A DNA stretch of 64,000 nt from Aquatica leii (Eukaryota; Arthropoda; Insecta; Coleoptera; Lampyridae): the NCBI GenBank assembly GCA_035610365.1, contig CM069432.1, positions 231,902,532 to 231,966,531 of the forward strand, in the 5' to 3' direction. Below are positions 33,640-43,125 of the stretch, piece by piece. Each line of letters begins with the position of its first letter. Positions within the stretch are counted from its first letter, which is position 1. Position numbers and translations under genes: made by a program. The notes under the pieces are model-generated. The model did not search any database. It saw only the letters and a program-made list of their open reading frames with translations, and was not told the DNA's origin.

Positions 33640-35640
33640 TTTTTTTTTTTTTTTTTTTTTGAGAAAAGATAGGTGCAAATAGTTTCTAATTCTGTTAACT
33701 GTTCGACACTTACGTATGGATTCTGTTACAATTTAAATCCTTGTGTGTGTTGTTTGTTGCCTATTACTAGGAAAAGCTTGTGACCTTGTTTGTTTTCTAT
33801 TTTTCAAATCGTATTTTCCCATTTGTTATCTACTATCATTCCTAGTTTTTTTACTTCCTGTTATTAGCCATTTTGTAATTCACATATAAAGAGTGTTACT
33901 AAGCGCATGGTCGTGCCGATTCACAACCTCGATATTATATCACTTTAAATTTAAAGGATCTATGCGAATTGGTGCCTTACTAATTAAAAATCGGTCATTA
34001 TTTTGTGTGATGGTGTATGAGTGACGATTTTCTCGCTTCTGCGGATTTGAGGGCCTGCGTCTTAGAACCACATGCTAGCTCGCACACCACCGAAGAGGTT
34101 TGTAGTCCTTTTTATCCATGTAAAGTCGCTAAGACTTGTTATTATTTCAGCTTGCTCCGTACCATTAGCCTACAATTATTATTATTAAATTACAAATATT
34201 ACCCCTATCTTATCAGTGTACGTTTTGGGAATCTCGTCAAGAGAAGACCTGTGTTTTTTTCCGTTGTCCGAAGAAATAGTGGCCAATGCATGTGACTGTG
34301 GCCCCATTCGTATATGGGTGTAGGTGTTAGTCGTGGAATCATCAATTGTCCACGTCACTTATAACGTTAGACCAATCATCATTATTGTCTACTGTTGCGG
34401 AAGCCTCCAATTACCACACGAGAATCGATAGCTGTTATCGGAGAGGTATCATCATTGATCAGGTCAGACGTGATTGTTGTGTTGTCCAGTGTCCGTTTGT
34501 ATGATAAACATTATATTTTGCATCTTGTAAATGCAGTCTTTTGTTGTAAAGGTCTGAATTAGTTAGGTAGAAAAAGTGAAGGTTACCGTTGTTAAATATT
34601 ACCTGTACATATTTAAATATTAGCCCTTCAGGGTTTCAACTGTTTGTTTGCACATTAATTTAATTAGATCAATTCATTTACGTCAATAAAATTTACCATT
34701 TAGCATAGAATATTATCACCATTAATAATCACATGTAAGTTTTGTAAATTCATAGTTATTCACTTAAAGAGAGGTTATGCTGCCTTGTACGCTTGAACTA
34801 CTGTTGCAAACTAGACCTACTGTGTAAGGTGAAAACAAGAACTACCCCAGAAATTTACTAGATATATCAGGTACTATACCGAGTACCACACTGGGTAGAT
34901 CTAAAGGAAGCGCTTCATTTAGTCCCTTGCCCTTGCAGTCAGAAAACTTACTTTTGGCCAATTTTATTACTGTTTTTTTCGTATAGCAGATCATAATTGA
35001 AGGTAATCTTGTTAAACCAAATTCAATAATTATTCATACAGTTTGTGTAATTACCGTCATCACCGACTTTATCGTTATCTTCCTCCTTATCACCCTCATC
35101 TATAGTTACTTATTGATACATACGCCAAATTATTTATGTAGTTATATGCACGTTAGTCGTATTGAAGGCAATCTTGTGAAATTAAATTCAATCATTCCTA
35201 TAGTTTGTGTAATTATCGTTATCACCAACATCATCGTTATCATCTTCCTTATCACCCTCATCTATATTTACTTATTGATAGATACGTCAAGTTATTTATG
35301 TAGTTATTATATGCACGTTTGTTATTACTATATTTCGAGGTTAACAATATACAATTTATCTATAATCTTATTTTGTTGGGTTTGTCTAGTGGGTTTGTTT
35401 TGGGTATCCAACTGGGTCTTGGTTGCCGTTAGTGTTAGTGTACCGATTCTCAATCTTGTTGTTGCTTCTAGAGCGAGAGCAACCATAACTCCTGAAAATT
35501 GGCTACTATTTAAAAATTAACTATCGTTCTTGGCGCCCTTATAGTCACCTTTTGTTTTCGCATTGATGGTTGATGGATTTATTGACCCACGACCACGAAC
35601 TAGTCCGGGAGTAGCACAATCGATTGTTAATAAATATTGA
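33640..35640. mobile_element. insertion splitting the 7.6 kb element gene, family A-like
   Basis: Coding for the C-terminal tail resumes at about 33620, and the nuclease part stops at about 35640, so the 2 kb between is extra. It includes a run of about 21 T's (33640-33660), a TGTTAC start candidate at 33894, and a right part near 35490-35630 that resembles the family A LTR end (TGGCGCCCTTA box and a CGATTGTTAA-like end). It also holds a 165-base tandem duplication (34996-35325). Exact borders and a target duplication were not found. Confidence 0.4.
34996..35325 (+). repeat. 165 bp tandem duplication
   Basis: TTGAAGG.AATCTTGT at 34996 and again at 35161, followed in both by GTTTGTGTAATTA and CCTTATCACCCTCATCTATA and ending with TTATTTATGTAGTTAT. 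The copies differ by a few bases. Confidence 0.85.
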
Positions 35641-36310
35641 GAACTTACGGTAGAGCATTTGAGTTCTATTACCGAAACGTAATAATTCCCTAAATACATT
35701 AGAGCTTTTTGTACAAAATCTAACGATGCAGCTTTTAAACAATTTTTTTTTAGCCTAATCTGCTAGTCGAATCGCAACCAGTTAGTGAGTGTAATGCTGG
35801 CAAAATACGACAAATGCTTTCGCCAAGGGATTGAGCAGTCAAATGACAGCCTGAAATGTATTTCTTCTTATAAGAACCGTCGAACCATAGACCTAAACAA
35901 CCTAGACGTGCTAGCTTATTCCAAAAATAAGTTCCCAAGATAAAAACATCTGTATCAGCGCTAAGGATTATGATATAGGCATATTGGATTTTAATTGCGT
36001 GAAATATGTGACAAAACAGTCTTGAATCGGCTTCTAAATGGTTCGAATTTAAGTCAGGTACTTCAAAAAACGAAGAGTCTTGTAATTTAAAACATTTTGT
36101 TGGATCATCAAATCCTCCACAAATATATAACTCACAATCTTCTTTCACTTGTATGTATCTAGGAGCAGCAGCACAGAGAAATCGAACGAGCTGTAATTTA
36201 TTTTCAGTATTTGAAAAAAAATTATTACAATTAGTTGGAATTTTTGTGTGATCATTTGTGATTATAAAATTTTTAATTATTTGACTTTTGCTCCGCAAAG
36301 TTGACTCCAA
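35640..36310 (-). pseudogene. FEN1/XPG-like nuclease domain, second half
   Basis: The 186-codon frame (stop at 35750) contains NHLEADSRLFCHIFHAIK (Glu93 and Asp95), YIIILSADTDVFILG (Asp119 and Asp121) and LHSLTGCDSTSRLG (Asp180). These match, in order and spacing, the 'EAE/EAD', 'S.D.D' and 'GCD/GSD' acidic motifs of FEN1/XPG nucleases. With the aspartates of the first half, the whole acidic set is present. Coding continues in shifted frames to about 35640 (for example YLGNYYVSVIEL), where the insertion begins. The strongest evidence is the ordered set of motifs; no alignment was run. Confidence 0.6.
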
Positions 36311-36372
36311 ATATTTTATTAAAATATCATCATGTACAAACTATTCAATGTTGTATTTGTAATTGTGATACT

Positions 36373-36480
36373 GCATTATCAGTATTAAACGTCCTTGTCG
36401 AAGCGCGAAATAGTTAAAATTTTCTGTTTTCCTCTTGCAATTCGACAAGACAGTCGTGCGGTATTTTAATACTGATAATA
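36373..36480. repeat. imperfect hairpin inside the nuclease gene
   Basis: Arms 36373-36402 and 36441-36480 pair (TTATCAGTATTAAA against TTTTAATACTGATAA, and CTTGTCGAA against TTCGACAAG). They lie in the patch where the reading frame is lost, so this may be a small insertion. Confidence 0.5.
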
Positions 36481-36515
36481 TTGGCAAGAGGGTCATGTTG
36501 GGGCTATAATCCTAA

Positions 36516-37103
36516 TTACACGGCGATCAAACGTACACTACCCCAATTATCAATAATAAAGGATTTAGTACCGCATACTTGTTTTATTCGATCCGTGGCG
36601 TGGCCGTCCATGTGTCGACAATCCGACACGGGAGCACCACCACTATAATCATATCTGTCAAATATAATATCTACTCGTTTTACATTTAGCTGCAAGAAAA
36701 GATTATGAATTCTTTTGAAGAATGCCTTAGCAAAATCTCCAAACGTGTTGAATTTTTTTAATTGGATTCGATGAACAAATGCCATACCATCAACAATATA
36801 AATTTTCGAAGTTTGTAAATTTAAAACGTCTTGCCGCGTGTTTGTACCACTGTTAAAATTATTTTCAATTTCAAGAACGAGTTCCAATTTTGGAGATTTC
36901 CTGTAAAATCCTTCTGCGTCAAAAAGATATTTGCAATAACTCAAAATTTCGTAAGATGCTAAAATTTTTGTGTCAAATCCACGTTGATTAGCCAACATAA
37001 ATGTTTTTTAAAAAAGAGCTATATCTGTTGCATCTTGCAACTTTTTATTAGAAGTAGCTTTACTTTTATTTTCAGAAGTAGTAACAAAGTTATAAAATTT
37101 ACT
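36516..37103 (-). pseudogene. FEN1/XPG-like nuclease domain, first half
   Basis: The frame of the 848-codon stretch continues through its stop at 37104 and a second stop just before 37000 (ALF-stop-KTFML), then stays open to 36516. It contains SKIYIVDGMAFVHRIQL and, 44 residues after that aspartate, RVDIIFDRYD. Aspartates in a 'DG' strand near the N-terminus and in a 'VFD.Y' strand are the first two metal-binding acids of FEN1/XPG (PIN-like) nucleases. The next part of the domain follows after a disrupted patch (36310-36516). The family cuts branched or flap DNA. A role in processing element ends would be inference. Confidence 0.6.
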
Positions 37104-39650
37104 TTATTTAATGGGATTGGATAACTTTTTAGTTCTCAGTACAAATCGCTCGTTTTCGTATATTCTTAACATCGCCTCTCCATTTTCTACTATATTTAAT
37201 AAACATTGCGAAGAAGATTCATCTGCAAGTTCACCGTAGTAAATACTTTGAAGCGCGCAGTTCTCGTTGTCATTGTAGGGATTGCATGCGTTGAAATACT
37301 TTATGATATTTTGAATATCCTTTTCGTCATTGTTGATCCTGAATTGGGTCCATTCATTATGATAATTAATGTCACTAGTAGAGTCTTCTTGTATTCCGAG
37401 ATATGAAGAGGGAGCCTCATGAATGGCATTTTTAAACGGATAAAGAAGTAGCCATCTTTGCATCGCTTCTTCATTTTTAGTGATGCCAATCAAACCTCTA
37501 GTCACTGCTGAAGATCGGTTTTGAGACTGCTCCAGTGCTAAGTCGGGGCTCACTCCATTAAATTTACCTTCCGTTCGTTTGACGGACAGTATTCCTCGCT
37601 TCATATCATCTACAACTTCTGAAGGTAGTTTTATCATATCTTGTAAATAAAGAGTCACTCCGCGAATGTAATTCGTGTGATTCGTAGAGAAAAAATAACC
37701 TAACATTTGTCTAGTAGTTATCAAATGTAACTCATAGTTATTACTTCTATCCGTCTTAATTAAATTCAATAATATTTCTATCATTTCACAGTAGTTGTTA
37801 AAATATTTAAATATTTCATTTTCAGTGCTCATAGTGCGTACAAAATTTGAAATATTATTCGAAAAATCTGTAATTATTCTTTCGTATTGATGATATTTTT
37901 CAATTAGACCTGAATGATCTTTATCTACTATATTTTCTCTTATTTCTAGAAGACAAGTATTTAGCTGTTGTAAATAATTTTGAGAATAATTCTTGTATTC
38001 TATAAATTCGGCAATTTGTATACCTCTTAAAGCTTCGTACAGGAGTTTGTGTGCTCTAATACCTCTGTTATACTGAGTACTTTTGAGAATTGACGACAAA
38101 GTATTCATACCATAAATATCGGCTTCAATAAGAATACTATCGAGTCCACTTCCTTCTAGAAATTGGCCCAAACATCGTAAAAAAATTTCTGGTAAATGAA
38201 ACGATCCAATTCTCAATATCAAATTGTTAAATTCTTCATTTGTTTGTTGAATATTTTTTGCGATCAGATATATGGCGACGTCGCATGAAAGTACTGCCAT
38301 ATCTTTACCGTGTGCAACACTTACGTTGACATAATTTTTCATAGCGGTATAAACAACGTCTTTGGAAGTCGGTTGCTGAAGTATGACTGGACTAAATCCA
38401 ACAATAGAAACAGATGAAGTTTCAGACGATAGTATTTGTTGAAATGGAGTCCATCCTAGTATTGAATTTGTAGATGGTCGCCAGAAATTATTTTTTATTA
38501 GACTGTACTGCAGTCTACACAAGATCCAGAGCAAATTATCAATTAGAAAATTGTTTTGACTGCTTTTCAATAAATAGCTACTGTCCTTATAATTCGGTAT
38601 TGAAGGCTGCATTCGTTCTTCGAAATGAAGAATTTCTTGACATTTTAAAAGCTTTAAATTAAATTCGTTTTGCTCTGCTGTAGGCTTCAATTTAATGAAA
38701 TTAATTTCATTTTCAGTAGGTTTTTGTTCTTGATAAATCACCATTGCTGTAACATGAGTCGAGCCTTTTCCGCTTAATGTTTCTTCATTGAAATCATTGT
38801 TATCTATAGCTCCATGTAAAAATAACAATGAATCTCGAACTATATTTTTAGGAATAATCAGTTTTTTGTCTATATCTTCACACACAATTGACGTTGTTAC
38901 TTCTTTATCTAAATTTTTTAATGCTTTATAACTGATACAATGCCCAACTTTATTTACTATGTTGATTAAATATTTCGATCGAGTCAAATGATGGATAGAT
39001 TGAGCTAAAGCTATATGCTTTGGAGTATGTTTCTCAGTAATCGTGAAATATATATCATGAAACACTGATAACGCTCGTCGATTATAATTTTCACTTAATT
39101 TTAAATTCTTGGCACTGAACAATGCTTGCATAAAAATTTGCCAAGTATTTGGTAATTGACTTTTTTTTAAAACTTGTTCAATTAAAATTTCATCACATAA
39201 ATACCCATCTGATATTACTTTAGTACTTAATATTTCTTTGCAAAGTTGTTTTGCTACTTGAGCAACGTAGTTTGTTGAATTTGTAGTACGAATATGTTCA
39301 ATGACTTCATCCAGTGGTATGTTGGCCATAATTACCAATGATGATTTCGATCGATCGCTTGGATATGAAAATAAAACGTTTTCATACTTATCAATAAGTA
39401 ATGATTTTATAACGCGGTTATCTACAACTGCATTTTCGATTTCGGTAAGTTCAGCTAATCGCTTAGCCAATGACGACATTTCAAAAGAGTGAGATGTTAA
39501 TTTATGTTTTATTTCATCCATGAGCTTCTCAAATGCCTCTGTAAGTACGTCATATGGTATTTTATTTGGAGGTCTTTCTGCTGGAATTTCTGAATTTCTT
39601 GGCAGTCGTAGATAATCACGATAACAGTGCTTGTGGTATCTCACTTCCAA
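37104..39650 (-). CDS. 848-codon central region of the 7.6 kb element protein
   Basis: The longest open frame in the window, and almost certainly the middle of a longer protein, since the ATG at 39650 sits inside the zinc-finger-like unit. It opens MEVRYHKHCYRDYLRLP. Further in are NILRV-type helical segments, then DVVYTAMKNYVNVSVAHGKD, LSCDVAIYLIAKNIQ, LILRIGSFHLPEIFLRCLGQ, EADIYGMNTLSSILKSTQYN and RGIRAHKLLYEALR. I recognise the last group as a conserved core of large unnamed proteins repeated in arthropod and cnidarian genomes. The aspartate in CDVAIY and the histidine in GSFH resemble the D...H pattern of some RNase-H-fold transposase cores; this is inference only. The frame ends at TAA (37104), but coding clearly continues in the same frame. 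Confidence 0.6.
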   Translation of the reverse strand: MEVRYHKHCYRDYLRLPRNSEIPAERPPNKIPYDVLTEAFEKLMDEIKHKLTSHSFEMSSLAKRLAELTEIENAVVDNRVIKSLLIDKYENVLFSYPSDRSKSSLVIMANIPLDEVIEHIRTTNSTNYVAQVAKQLCKEILSTKVISDGYLCDEILIEQVLKKSQLPNTWQIFMQALFSAKNLKLSENYNRRALSVFHDIYFTITEKHTPKHIALAQSIHHLTRSKYLINIVNKVGHCISYKALKNLDKEVTTSIVCEDIDKKLIIPKNIVRDSLLFLHGAIDNNDFNEETLSGKGSTHVTAMVIYQEQKPTENEINFIKLKPTAEQNEFNLKLLKCQEILHFEERMQPSIPNYKDSSYLLKSSQNNFLIDNLLWILCRLQYSLIKNNFWRPSTNSILGWTPFQQILSSETSSVSIVGFSPVILQQPTSKDVVYTAMKNYVNVSVAHGKDMAVLSCDVAIYLIAKNIQQTNEEFNNLILRIGSFHLPEIFLRCLGQFLEGSGLDSILIEADIYGMNTLSSILKSTQYNRGIRAHKLLYEALRGIQIAEFIEYKNYSQNYLQQLNTCLLEIRENIVDKDHSGLIEKYHQYERIITDFSNNISNFVRTMSTENEIFKYFNNYCEMIEILLNLIKTDRSNNYELHLITTRQMLGYFFSTNHTNYIRGVTLYLQDMIKLPSEVVDDMKRGILSVKRTEGKFNGVSPDLALEQSQNRSSAVTRGLIGITKNEEAMQRWLLLYPFKNAIHEAPSSYLGIQEDSTSDINYHNEWTQFRINNDEKDIQNIIKYFNACNPYNDNENCALQSIYYGELADESSSQCLLNIVENGEAMLRIYENERFVLRTKKLSNPIK

Positions 39651-40198
39651 ATCCCACTTGCAAATAAATCATCTGGATGTATGCAAGTACTAATTTTTGT
39701 AAAAACATCGTCTTGTTTTTTTCGGGCAGCATTTAAAATTTGTTCCGCCGCCGAAATTTCAGAACACAAATAAATGGTTTTATTTTTATTTTTTGTTTTT
39801 TTGCCGCAAATTAAACATTTCAGATCTTTATCAAATTTTAATTCAGTTCTTGATGACCTACGAACACGCTTAGTACCAGAAATACTTGCTTCTGCTGCAG
39901 GAGAGGTGGAAATAGAAGCATTCTCCTGCTTATGTAATGCCATTTCTCGACGCCTTATTTTTTCTTCACTAATATAACTAGCTATACAAGTTCGATGCCA
40001 TGAACAATTGTTTTTAGTAAAATCTGTATTATTTTTTATTTTCTCAGTAATTTCATCGTTTCTTCGATCAGCTGCTTTTTGAATATTTATAAACGATTGT
40101 GGTTTTGGGTTTTAAATTAAATTATCTGTTTTATCACAAAACAAATACGATATTTCGTTTAGTTTTCGCTGTTTTATATTTATCACTTGTAGCGACAT
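39641..40198 (-). pseudogene. N-terminal Cys/His region of the 7.6 kb element protein
   Basis: The most upstream in-frame ATG is at 40198. An in-frame TAA follows near 40110. The same frame then gives NNCSWHRTCIASYISEEKIR, runs into the ATG at 39943 (MALHKQENAS), and continues with a basic stretch (KRVRRSSRTE) and a zinc-finger-like LKCLICGKKTKNKNK...LCSE. A one-base shift near 39650-39665 separates it from the next open stretch, which starts EVRYHKHCYRDYL. The spacing C-x2-C (CLIC) followed by the later HKHC suggests a C2HC-type zinc-binding unit spanning that frameshift, probably for DNA binding. Confidence 0.65.
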
Positions 40199-40477
40199 TG
40201 TCCACGTTTTTGTTTAATTATAACACTAATAGAACACTATTAGAACACTAATAGAACACTTGACTACAAGAAAACTTCAATAATATTGCTTAAATACAAA
40301 AGTATAAGCCTCTACGCACTAAGAATTGTTAGCTACTGACTATTTCGAGCGCTATGGCTCATCGACGCGCAGAGCGGGGAGAAGGGGGCGAAGCAAAGGG
40401 AAAGAGACCAGCGCATCTGCCGGCAACATGTTTTTTTTGTTGTTGGGTACCTCAGGTAAAAGAATTTGAGCATAGTT

Positions 40478-40529
40478 GCCGGTCCTCACATTTTGCATAC
40501 TCAACTTCCTTTAGCGCCTGCACTAGTAC
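40478..40529 (-). repeat. right TIR of 7.6 kb element
   Basis: The reverse complement begins GTACTAGTGCAGGCGCT and contains GTTGAGTATGCAAAAT followed by GTGAGGACCG. Confidence 0.8.
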
Positions 40530-40538
40530 GTATTAGTA
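40530..40538 (+). repeat. 9 bp target-site duplication, right
   Basis: GTATTAGTA, identical to 32906-32914. Confidence 0.8.
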
Positions 40539-40778
40539 AACTATGCTTTTGTCGGGCGTTTTATACTAAAAAAAACAATTAGGTTTTACTTAGATAAAAA
40601 TAATTACATATTTTTCAACTACAAATATTTTTAAAAACTTTATCAATCTTCTACAGCGTTTATTTATTAAAAAAATGATTTGGCAAATACTCGAAATATT
40701 GGTTTTTTAAAGTTTATGTTTCGGCCTGCTTTTCTTTCTTCTGATGTTGTTCCTCTAACAATTGGTCTTTCTATGGAG
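40539..40778. other. short spacer
   Basis: Nothing recognised between the two elements. Confidence 0.4.
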
Positions 40779-41119
40779 TGTATATACTTTTTTTATCAAT
40801 AAGGTCGTTGTATAGGCAGCCAAACATTCATAATATTAAGAGAGTTTTTTTGTGAGGCATCAAGGGCAGACGCAGACCATTGTACCTCGGTCCTTGCACG
40901 CAGTAGGTACGCGTTGAGAGTAGCGTTGGCTACCGTTATTTCATTTCATATTACAAAAATTGTTATCATAGGGTTTGAAAATGGTGTAAAATATTGTAAA
41001 CAAATTGTAAATAGTGTTTGTTGTGTTATTCAAATTACAATTCAATAAAAGAAAGGATTAGCTCGGACTAGCTCCACCGAGCATTCGAAGTAAAATTTAA
41101 CAATAGCGTTACAAAAACA
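40779..41119 (+). repeat. 5' LTR of BEL/Pao element
   Basis: TGTATATAC...AAAACA, 341 bases. Shares GTTGTATAGGCAGCCAAA and GTGAGGCATCAAGGGCAGA with the 3' LTR. Confidence 0.85.
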
Positions 41120-41442
41120 TTTGGTTCTTCGAGCCGGATTCAAGTCTTAATTACAATTCAATATGGAAAACATCAATGTTATAATAAAGGCAATACAAAA
41201 TTTAAAAACAGTTGTGCTAATAAAATGGTGAAAGCAAGTTTTCAACACAACAAAAATCAAAAAGGTGGCATCCTTAAATATTCCAAGTAAACCATTTCCT
41301 TTAATTACAATAGAAACATTTTATTTTTAGTATTTTATCTGCAATGTTCTTTTCATTATTACAGAATTCTTTGACATAAAAAATATTATATTAATTAGTT
41401 TTAGTACATTTTCAGTCATTCATTTTCAAATAATTTTTCAAA

Positions 41443-42573
41443 ATGACAAAATCGAAACATACAAAACTTTTAATTACCAAGCTCAAATTTTTAGTTAATA
41501 AATTGGACAAATTCCGAAACATGATTAATTCAATAGATCCAGAAATTTGCAGTGAATTAGAATTTCAGTCATTAGAGGTTCAATTAGATCAAAATAAATC
41601 CATAGCAAATGAATATACAGAACTCTCAGCACAAGCGTCCTCATTTTCAATAACATTAGAAAATTTGCCTATTTATTCGTAAAGTTGGAAGAGGAATATT
41701 TTAAATTAATTGCTAAGGCCTCGCTCATTTTAAAAAACAAAAATAGATGTGATTCGCAATCACCTAGTAAATCATCGAACAGTTCAGAAACACTTCAATC
41801 GAATTGCAGTGTTAAGCTTCCGATGCTAAACATACCTACATTTTCAGGTCACTATACAGACAAATATAGCTTTCATAAAACGTTTATAGCAATAATTCAT
41901 AATAACTTTATCAGATGTAGAAAAATTCTATTACTTACAGAATTCATCAAGGGGTTCCGCAAAGGAACTAACTCACGATTTAACAGCGACGGCTGCGAAT
42001 TACAAAATAGTAAATAAGTATGTTGAATGACAGGTTTAATAGTGTAAAACTCATAATTTTTTCACACCTAGAATCAATTTTCGAACCAATTAAACTAACA
42101 AAGGAATCAGCCTTTGATTTGAGAAAATTTCAAGACAATCTAACCTGTCACTTGAGGGCGTTAGACAATATAAGCTTTCGGATGATAAATTTAAAGCCGC
42201 AGTCTTAGCATATATAATCAAATCAAAAGCAGATGTAAATACAGCTGCTTCTTACAGTAAGTTTAAATTAAAGCAAATATCTTCTATTGAGGAATCACTT
42301 TCATTTTTGTCATCTAGATGTGAGATTTTAGAAGATATATCTCCTAGCAATTTTAAGAATCACAATCTTAATACTAGATCGTCCACTAATCACAGTATTA
42401 AAAGTTCCAAGTACTTTACAAAACGTAATGTTGAGCACAATGTAAAACAGTCATTTTCAATTACAAAAAATTACAGTTGTGTTTTGTGTAAGGGAAATCA
42501 TCTAATTTATTCTTGCTCAACATTCTTGTCGTTATCAGTACAAAGGCGGTTAGAAAAAGCAAATGAAGCATAG
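41443..42573 (+). pseudogene. BEL/Pao gag region, broken
   Basis: The first open stretch (41443-41682) starts MTKSKHTKLLITKLKFLVNK, a coiled-coil-like N-terminus. The next (41685-42017) carries KLPMLNIPTFSGHYTDKYSF, the hallmark of the DUF1759 gag domain. 42020-42208 continues the gag (FEPIKLTKESAFDLRKF). 42307-42573 ends with CVLCKGNHLIYSC, a CX2CX3HX4C zinc knuckle that packages RNA. Stops and frameshifts separate the four pieces. Length and order are normal for the group. Confidence 0.8.
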
Positions 42574-42805
42574 TAGCAGCTACAAGTGCAATTCAAAACA
42601 TAAGTGTAAGACTTGTCATAAACCTCATAACAGTCTCAAGAACTTCTCAATGCGATGTACTAAGTCCTTCAGGTTCAGGCGAAGTAACTATTTCGAATTC
42701 TTCACTTGCATTTGAGCAAACTGCTCTATCATGTACCAGTTACAATGAAGTTTTGCTGTCTACAGCAATTATTCGAGTTCTCACGAAGATAAATAGATAA
42801 ATACA

Positions 42806-43000
42806 AAATGCTTGCTAGATTCTGCGTCTCAAGTTAGTTTTATTACAAACGATCTTTGCGGAAAGTTAGGTTATAAACCTACTACAATAAATACTTCTGT
42901 GATTGGTATCAATAGAAACACATCCATTTTAAACAAGACTATGCAGATTAAAATTTCTTCATTACAAAATGCGTTTCAGACAAGTCTCCCATGTTGAGTA
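42806..43000 (+). pseudogene. BEL/Pao aspartic protease fragment
   Basis: CLLDSASQVSFITNDLCGKL carries the retroviral-type active-site strand, with D-S-A in place of the usual D-S/T-G, as often seen in BEL/Pao. It continues to about 42997 and then meets a stop. It would process the polyprotein as a dimer in an active copy. Confidence 0.75.
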
Positions 43001-43125
43001 ATTCCCAAAATTACACAAAACTTACCGATCAGAAGCTTTGACACTACTTTGCTTGATATTCCATCAAACATAAAATTGGCGGATATGAACTTTAACAAAT
43101 CTGTGATACTCATTTTTACAGTTTA

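Larger units (their letters stand above)
32915..40529 (-). mobile_element. 7.6 kb transposon encoding a FEN1-like/CXC protein, 9 bp TSD
   Basis: A perfect nine-base direct repeat GTATTAGTA lies at 32906-32914 and 40530-40538. Just inside it the ends are inverted repeats of about 50 bases. Both contain GTTGAGT.TGCAAAAT followed by GAGGACCG, with small differences. Between them is one long minus-strand gene (start about 40198, tail ending 33267). A 9 bp duplication is the size made by MULE-type integration, but the protein is not a MULE transposase that I recognise. A later insertion of roughly 2 kb (about 33640-35640) splits the last part of the gene. Few lesions elsewhere imply a fairly recent arrival. 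Confidence 0.8.

Noticed and set aside
35113-35520. A 135-codon plus-strand hydrophobic open frame
   Set aside because: It runs through the 165 bp tandem duplication inside a late insertion; the Ile/Val/Leu richness comes from ATC/GTT-rich DNA. No start context or family match.
38474-39977. Plus-strand open frames within the 848-codon gene and its N-terminal region
   Set aside because: Antisense shadows of a clearly coding minus strand.
40354-40536. GC-rich open frame at the right end of the 7.6 kb element
   Set aside because: It overlaps the TIR and the upstream region of the minus-strand gene; composition reflects a GC-rich promoter-like patch, and no protein motif is present.
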